Source of the DNA: Clostridia bacterium
GTDB lineage: Bacteria > Bacillota > Clostridia > Christensenellales > UBA1242
Direction: 5' to 3'
DNA: 9,326 nucleotides
NCBI GenBank assembly: GCA_017537515.1
Contig: JAFYKO010000015.1
Span: forward strand, 1 to 9,326
The notes below the pieces were generated by a model. That model ran no database searches and was not told the origin of the DNA. It saw nothing but the letters and a program-made list of their open reading frames with translations. The translations under genes were made by a program, and so were the position numbers. Of the stretch, positions 6,058 through 9,326 are shown one piece after another. Position 1 is the first letter of the stretch, and each line of letters begins with the position of its first letter.

Positions 6058-6725
6058 TAGTCTTGTCCTCCTTTATGTTCTTTTTTAGAGCCAAGAATTT
6101 CGCCTTTGTAAATGCAAACTTTAACGCCGAGTTTTCCGTAGTTTGTGAATGCTGAAGCAACGCCATAATCAAGGTCTGCACGAAGCGTTTGGAGAGGAAG
6201 TTTTCCTTCCATATAGTTTTCAGTTCTTGCGATAGTGTTTGCACCATCAACAACACCGCTAACTTGCACCTTGCAACCCTTTGCACCAGCTCTCATGACT
6301 CTTTGAAGAGCCATTTTGAGTGCTCTTTTGAAAGAAACACGTTTTTCGAGTTGTGCAGCAATGCTTTCTGCCACAAGTTTAGCATCAAGGTCAACTTTCT
6401 TAACTTCTTTGATGTTTACAACAATGTTTTTGTTGAGTTTTACTTGTTTTGCGAGGTCTTGCTTCAATGCTTCAATCCCCGCACCTTTTGTTCCAATAAT
6501 CATACCAGGTTTTCCTGTGAAGATATTGATAACAGTGTGCTTTGCAGTTCTTTCGATTGTTATTTTTGAAATACCGCAGTGAGCGTATTTTTTGTTTAAA
6601 AATTCTCTAATTTTGTGGTCTTCAATAAGAAAATCGGCAAAATCTTTTTTGCTTGCAAACCATGTTGCATCCCAATCTTTATTGATTCCTACTCTCATAC
6701 CAATTGGATTAACTTTTTGTCCCAT
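6057..6725 (-). CDS. rpsC: 30S ribosomal protein S3
   Basis: S3 sits in the head of the small subunit at the mRNA entry channel and contributes to unwinding mRNA structure. The protein has 222 residues, a normal length. It starts MGQKVNPIGMRVG, the universal S3 opening. The type II KH domain contains GKPGMIIGTKG (71-81) with the GxxG loop. The C-terminal domain shows FKRALKMALQRVMRAGAKG (132-150), in which K133, R134 and K137 match the basic residues tied to helicase activity in E. coli (R131, R132, K135). It continues KLPLQTLRADLDYG (175-188) and LGVKVCIYKGEIL (199-211). The stretch usually reading GRLGGAEIART is GVVDGANTIART (157-168), with a one-residue insertion and loss of the Arg. Confidence 0.97.
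   Translation of the reverse strand: MGQKVNPIGMRVGINKDWDATWFASKKDFADFLIEDHKIREFLNKKYAHCGISKITIERTAKHTVINIFTGKPGMIIGTKGAGIEALKQDLAKQVKLNKNIVVNIKEVKKVDLDAKLVAESIAAQLEKRVSFKRALKMALQRVMRAGAKGCKVQVSGVVDGANTIARTENYMEGKLPLQTLRADLDYGVASAFTNYGKLGVKVCIYKGEILGSKKEHKGGQD
6067..6074 (-). promoter_or_regulatory. Shine-Dalgarno AAAGGAGG deciding the rplP start
   Basis: The site lies within the last rpsC codons, nine bases before the ATG at 6057 and fifteen before the ATG at 6051. The spacing favours 6057, which also overlaps the rpsC stop as TAATG. Confidence 0.8.
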
Positions 6726-6730
6726 AATAT

Positions 6731-6737
6731 CCTCCTA
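6731..6737 (-). promoter_or_regulatory. Fused stop/Shine-Dalgarno TAGGAGG, rplV to rpsC
   Basis: The rplV stop TAG (6735-6737) begins the TAGGAGG motif, five bases before the rpsC ATG at 6725. Confidence 0.85.
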
Positions 6738-7121
6738 TTTCACCACATCTAATATTATAGTAATATGGCTTGTACGTTTTAAAAGCCTGTCTGCTCTGCC
6801 TCTTGCTCTAATATTAATTCTTTTAAGAGTTGGACCAGCGCCAACCCAAGTTTCTGCAACATACAAATCATCTCTGTTGAGACCTTTGTTGTTTTCAGCG
6901 TTTGCAATTGCTGATTTCAATAATTTTACAATAACTTCCGCACTGCCTTGAGTTGAATTTTCAAGAATTGCAAGTGCTTCGATTGCTTTTTTGCCCCTGA
7001 TATTATCCAAGACGAGTCCAACTTTTGAAGGGCTGATTCTGATGTATTTTACTTTAGCATAAGGGCGATTGTCTTTTTCTTTCGCTCTTTTTTCTGCTTT
7101 TTCTCTAATTCTAGTTGCCAT
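6735..7121 (-). CDS. rplV: 50S ribosomal protein L22
   Basis: L22 contacts all domains of 23S rRNA; its globular part lies near the exit and its long beta-hairpin lines the tunnel constriction. The protein has 128 residues, compared with about 110 in E. coli, because of a basic leader (residues 1-20). The core then follows: KYIRISPSKVGLVLDNIRGK (25-44), KSAIANAENNKGL (69-81), the hairpin GAGPTLKRINIRARGRA (94-110) and the end KRTSHITII (115-123). In the hairpin the proline normally in the PRA motif (E. coli P87) is Ile104. Such N-terminal leaders are familiar in clostridial L22. TAGGAGG, containing the rpsS stop, precedes the start. Confidence 0.97.
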   Translation of the reverse strand: MATRIREKAEKRAKEKDNRPYAKVKYIRISPSKVGLVLDNIRGKKAIEALAILENSTQGSAEVIVKLLKSAIANAENNKGLNRDDLYVAETWVGAGPTLKRINIRARGRADRLLKRTSHITIILDVVK

Positions 7122-7125
7122 AATC

Positions 7126-7132
7126 CCTCCTA
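7126..7132 (-). promoter_or_regulatory. Fused stop/Shine-Dalgarno TAGGAGG, rpsS to rplV
   Basis: The rpsS stop TAG (7130-7132) begins the TAGGAGG motif, four bases before the rplV ATG at 7121. Confidence 0.85.
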
Positions 7133-7408
7133 TCTCTTATTCGCAGTCTTCTTTCCTGCATGTCCTTTAAATGTTCTAGTTGGAGCAAATTCGCCAAGTT
7201 TGTGCCCAACCATTTCAGCAGTGCAATAAACTGGAATGTGTTTTTTGCCGTTATACACTGCAAATGTGTAGCCAACGAACTCTGGATATATAACTGATGC
7301 TCTTGACCAAGTTTTGATTGGTTTTTTGCTTTCGCCTTTACTCATTTCTTCAACTCTTTTGAGGAGTTTTGGGAAAACGTAAGGTGCTTTTTTAAGTGAT
7401 CTACTCAT
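7130..7408 (-). CDS. rpsS: 30S ribosomal protein S19
   Basis: S19 lies in the head of the small subunit with S13 and contacts A-site tRNA and the central protuberance of the large subunit. The 92-residue length is exactly typical. Motifs: MSRSLKKAPYV (1-11), KTWSRASVIYPEFVGYTFAV (32-51), YNGKKHIPVY (52-61), the hallmark EMVGHKLGEFAPTRTFKGHA (65-84) and a basic tail. The usual KKGPF near the start is KKAPY. It is preceded by TGGAG, one of the weaker ribosome binding sites in the cluster, in a 19-nt gap after rplB. Confidence 0.98.
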   Translation of the reverse strand: MSRSLKKAPYVFPKLLKRVEEMSKGESKKPIKTWSRASVIYPEFVGYTFAVYNGKKHIPVYCTAEMVGHKLGEFAPTRTFKGHAGKKTANKR

Positions 7409-7427
7409 TTTTTCTCCATCTATCCTT

Positions 7428-8255
7428 TTAATTTATTCTCTTAACCATCAATCTGTTTGATGCTTTATTTTTCTTTCTTGTCTTATATCCAAGAGTTGGT
7501 TTACCCCAAGGAGTAACTGGTGTAGGTCTTCCAATAGGGCTCTTACCTTCACCACCACCGTGTGGATGGTCAACCGGGTTCATAACAACACCACGAACGG
7601 TTGGACGAACACCCATATGTCTTTTTCTTCCAGCCTTACCGATTGAAACAAGTTCGTGGTCAACATTGCCTACTGTTCCAAGTGTTGCTTTGCAAGTAAG
7701 GAGAACTTTTCTCATTTCGCCACTAGGCATCTTGAGAGTTGCGTATTTTCCTTCCTTTTCCATAAGTTGAACGCTTGTGCCAGCACTTCTAGCAAATTGT
7801 CCGCCTTTTCCTGCTTGGAGTTCAATGTTGTGAATTGTTGAACCAAGAGGTATGTTTTCAAGTGGAAGTGCGTTTCCGACTTTGATTTCAGCATCTTTAC
7901 CGCTCATAACTGTATCGCCAACTTGAAGTCCGAGTGGAGCGAGAATGTATCTCTTTTCACCGTCAACATAGTTAAGAAGTGCGATATATGCAGTTCTGTT
8001 TGGGTCATACTCGATTGAAGCAACTTTTGCAGGGATGCCATCTTTGTTTCTTTTGAAATCGATTATACGATATTTTTGTCTATTTCCGCCACCTCTATGA
8101 CGAACAGTGATTCTGCCGTAAGAGTTTCTTCCTGCGTGCTTATCTTTTTTTGCAAGCAAACTTTTTTCAGGTTTTGTTTTTGTTATTTCTTCAAAAGTTG
8201 CAGTTGAAACAAATCTTTGACCTGGAGAGGTGGGTTTACGTTTTCTAATTGCCAT
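7428..8255 (-). CDS. rplB: 50S ribosomal protein L2
   Basis: L2 is a primary 23S rRNA-binding protein required for subunit association and peptidyl transferase activity. The 275-residue length is typical. Seen in order: the basic N-terminal extension with PTSPGQRFV (8-16), RGGGNRQKYRIIDFKRNKDG (54-73), ASIEYDPNRTAYIALLNYVD (79-98), the SH3-like second domain with RSAGTSVQLMEKEG (156-169) and MPSGEMRKV (176-184), then the C-terminal extension RPTVRGVVMNPVDHPHGGGE (207-226 is TVRG onward; the DHPH core is 229-232). H230 matches E. coli H229, which is important for activity. The end has the expected PWGKPTLGYKTRKKNKAS. Every conserved block is intact. The start at 8255 follows TAGGAGG. Confidence 0.98.
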   Translation of the reverse strand: MAIRKRKPTSPGQRFVSTATFEEITKTKPEKSLLAKKDKHAGRNSYGRITVRHRGGGNRQKYRIIDFKRNKDGIPAKVASIEYDPNRTAYIALLNYVDGEKRYILAPLGLQVGDTVMSGKDAEIKVGNALPLENIPLGSTIHNIELQAGKGGQFARSAGTSVQLMEKEGKYATLKMPSGEMRKVLLTCKATLGTVGNVDHELVSIGKAGRKRHMGVRPTVRGVVMNPVDHPHGGGEGKSPIGRPTPVTPWGKPTLGYKTRKKNKASNRLMVKRIN

Positions 8256-8263
8256 TTTCTAAT

Positions 8264-8270
8264 CCTCCTA
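8264..8270 (-). promoter_or_regulatory. Fused stop/Shine-Dalgarno TAGGAGG, rplW to rplB
   Basis: The TAG stop of rplW (8268-8270) is the first part of TAGGAGG, which serves as the ribosome binding site of rplB at 8255. Terminating ribosomes therefore sit on the next initiation site. Confidence 0.85.
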
Positions 8271-8570
8271 ACTCAAGCTCTCAAAGAAGGCGATTGGTTT
8301 TGAATCAGATTTTAGTGTTACCACTGCTTTTTTGTAGTCACTAGTTCTGCCAACGACTCTTCCTGATTTAGTGTTTTGAGATTTTGGTTTTCCTTTCACG
8401 ATTGCGGTGTTTACTTTTTCAACACTTACATTGAAGATAGCCTCAATCGCTTTTTTGATTTCGATTTTGTTTGCTTTTTTGTCAACTACAAAAGTATAAA
8501 TTTTGTCTTTGATTTGAGCATAACTTTTTTCACTCATAAGAGGTTTAATAATAATGTCATAACCTTTCAT
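8268..8570 (-). CDS. rplW: 50S ribosomal protein L23
   Basis: L23 sits at the polypeptide tunnel exit and is the main docking site for trigger factor and the signal recognition particle. At 100 residues the length is normal. Motifs: IIIKPLMSEKS (6-16), where Glu14 matches E. coli Glu18, the trigger-factor contact; YTFVVDKKANKIEIKKAIEA (25-44); IFNVSVEKVNTAIVKGK (45-61); and GRTSDYKKAVVTLK (74-87). The docking residue is conserved although this lineage has altered L4 and L22. The ATG overlaps the rplD stop (TAATG), and AGGAGG lies within the last codons of rplD, so coupling is likely. Confidence 0.98.
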   Translation of the reverse strand: MKGYDIIIKPLMSEKSYAQIKDKIYTFVVDKKANKIEIKKAIEAIFNVSVEKVNTAIVKGKPKSQNTKSGRVVGRTSDYKKAVVTLKSDSKPIAFFESLS

Positions 8571-9199
8571 TAAATTCTAGCCTCCTCTAATTTTTTGATA
8601 GCAGATTTAGTGAAAACAACGTTTTTGTTTGCAACAACTTCATAAGTGCTAAGAAGGTCTGCGGTGGTTGTTGCAAGGAAAGGAATGTTTGCACTTGCTT
8701 TCAAAACTTTTTCGTCGTTTGTATCAAGAACAATGATTGTCTTTCTATCAAACTTGAAAGCTTTAAGCATATCTGCGATAACTTTTGTTTTTACATCTGT
8801 AAGTTTGATTTCGTCAACAACAGTAATTTCGTTTTGGTTAAACTTTTGAGACAATGCACTTACAAATGCAAGATATTTCTTTTGTTTGTTCACTTTCTTA
8901 GAGAAATCTCTTGGATTGATTGAGTGAACCTTTCCGCCGCCCTTGTATTGAGGGGCCTTGGTGTTACCATGACGTGCATTTCCAGTGTGTTTTTGTGCGT
9001 AAGGTTTTTTGTGGTGTCCACGAACTTCGCTTACTGAAAGAGTGCTTTTTGTTCCTTGACGAGCATTTGCATTTTCAGCAACCACAACTTCGTGAATAAC
9101 TGGTTCGTTGTATTCAACGCCAAACAAGTCTTGGTTGAGTTCAAGGGTGTCAACTTCCTTGGCGTTCATGTCATAAACTTTGATTGATAATTTTGCCAT
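8570..9199 (-). CDS. rplD: 50S ribosomal protein L4
   Basis: L4 is a primary 23S rRNA-binding protein whose extended loop lines the narrowest part of the exit tunnel together with L22; in E. coli it also represses the S10 operon. The 209-residue length is typical. The early HEVVVAENANARQGTKST (36-53) and the late globular half (about 112-209), with KTIIVLDTNDEKVLKAS (153-169), fit the family. The tunnel loop (60-90) is unusual: the common KKPWRQKGTGRAR reads KKPYAQKHTGNAR (64-76), followed by HGNTKAPQYKGGGKVHSINP and RDFSKKVNK. Relative to E. coli, W60, R61, G64 and R67 become Y67, A68, H71 and N74, while K63 (here K70) is kept. The start at 9199 overlaps the rplC stop (TAATG), with GGGAGGT inside the rplC end. 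Confidence 0.97.
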   Translation of the reverse strand: MAKLSIKVYDMNAKEVDTLELNQDLFGVEYNEPVIHEVVVAENANARQGTKSTLSVSEVRGHHKKPYAQKHTGNARHGNTKAPQYKGGGKVHSINPRDFSKKVNKQKKYLAFVSALSQKFNQNEITVVDEIKLTDVKTKVIADMLKAFKFDRKTIIVLDTNDEKVLKASANIPFLATTTADLLSTYEVVANKNVVFTKSAIKKLEEARI

Positions 9200-9326
9200 T
9201 AGTTTTTACCTCCCTTAACTGCTGTTTTTACTGTAACGATTGCACCTTTAGGATCAGGAACGCAACCTTTGATGAGAAGCAAGTTTCTTTCTTTGTCAAC
9301 ACGAACCACTTCCAAGTTTTGAATTG
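9199..9326 (-). CDS. rplC: 50S ribosomal protein L3 (C-terminal 41 residues; 5' part beyond window)
   Basis: L3 binds 23S rRNA near the peptidyl transferase centre and helps begin large-subunit assembly. Only the last 41 codons and the TAA stop are present; a full protein is a little over 200 residues. The fragment reads IQNLEVVRVDKERNLLLIKG then CVPDPKGAIVTVKTAV and a KGGKN end, which matches the family C-terminus (LEVVRVDxERNLLLVKGAVPGPKG). The glycine usual after VP is Asp here. The stop shares one base with the rplD start codon. The final codons AAG GGA GGT double as the rplD Shine-Dalgarno sequence. The functional tip of L3 near the catalytic centre lies outside the window. Confidence 0.95.
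   Translation of the reverse strand, partial: IQNLEVVRVDKERNLLLIKGCVPDPKGAIVTVKTAVKGGKN

Larger units (their letters stand above)
1..9326 (-). other. S10-spc ribosomal protein gene cluster (partial at both ends)
   Basis: Twenty-one consecutive genes lie on the minus strand in the canonical order rplC-rplD-rplW-rplB-rpsS-rplV-rpsC-rplP-rpmC-rpsQ-rplN-rplX-rplE-rpsN-rpsH-rplF-rplR-rpsE-rpmD-rplO-secY. Gaps run from a 1-nt overlap to 23 nt. No promoter-like or terminator-like sequence separates any pair, so co-transcription is inferred. rpsJ should lie upstream (beyond 9326, past the rest of rplC); the remainder of secY, and probably adk, map and infA, should lie downstream (below position 1). 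The plus strand carries only shadow open frames. Confidence 0.98.

Noticed and set aside
5945..6286. Minus-strand open frame of 113 residues across rpsC/rplP in another frame
   Set aside because: It crosses the well-supported end of S3 and start of L16 and resembles no protein; an out-of-frame shadow.
6189..6951. Plus-strand open frames over rpsC and rplV (119-126 residues)
   Set aside because: They lie antisense to fully conserved ribosomal protein genes, have no ribosome binding sites of note and no recognisable motifs; they arise from AT-rich codon usage.
1..9326. Alternative genetic code with TGA as an amino acid, suggested by absence of TGA stops
   Set aside because: No in-frame TGA is needed by any gene, the tryptophans checked are TGG, and all proteins have normal ends under the standard code.

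Overview
The window is one stretch of the bacterial S10-spc ribosomal protein cluster, read entirely from the minus strand. It begins (high coordinates) in the last codons of rplC and ends (low coordinates) about two thirds of the way through secY. In transcription order the genes are rplC (3' end), rplD, rplW, rplB, rpsS, rplV, rpsC, rplP, rpmC, rpsQ, rplN, rplX, rplE, rpsN, rpsH, rplF, rplR, rpsE, rpmD, rplO and secY (5' part). That is 19 complete genes and two cut by the window edges. The order is the canonical one shared with Bacillus and Clostridium, with nothing inserted, lost or rearranged.

The DNA is AT-rich. All 20 observed start codons are ATG and nearly every gene has a strong GGAGG-type ribosome binding site. 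S14 is the short zinc-binding form, L24 carries a four-cysteine zinc ribbon, rpmD is present, and L22 has a basic N-terminal leader. Together these suggest a low-GC Firmicute, most likely an uncultured clostridial lineage. That placement is inference from protein style, not from a search. The standard genetic code fits every gene; no reading frame needs TGA to be read as an amino acid.

Packing is extremely tight. The largest gap between genes is 23 nt. Four junctions overlap by one base as TAATG, and at ten of the 20 junctions the upstream stop codon is built into the next gene's Shine-Dalgarno sequence (TAGGAGG, TAAGGAG and similar). I see no promoter or terminator inside the window, including at the rpsQ/rplN boundary that separates the S10 and spc operons in E. 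coli, so one long transcript is the simplest reading. The products assemble the large subunit (L2-L6, L14-L16, L18, L22-L24, L29, L30) and the small subunit (S3, S5, S8, S14, S17, S19). SecY is the protein-conducting channel that docks on the same ribosomal exit site formed by L22, L23, L24 and L29.

I find no new system, mobile element, CRISPR array or RNA gene here. What deserves a second look is lineage-specific change within conserved proteins: substitutions in the L4 and L22 loops that form the exit-tunnel constriction, at positions linked to macrolide resistance in other bacteria; a roughly 70-residue Lys/Ala/Thr-rich tail on L24; a roughly 50-residue charged N-terminal extension on S5; and the stop/Shine-Dalgarno fusion with no TGA stop codon.
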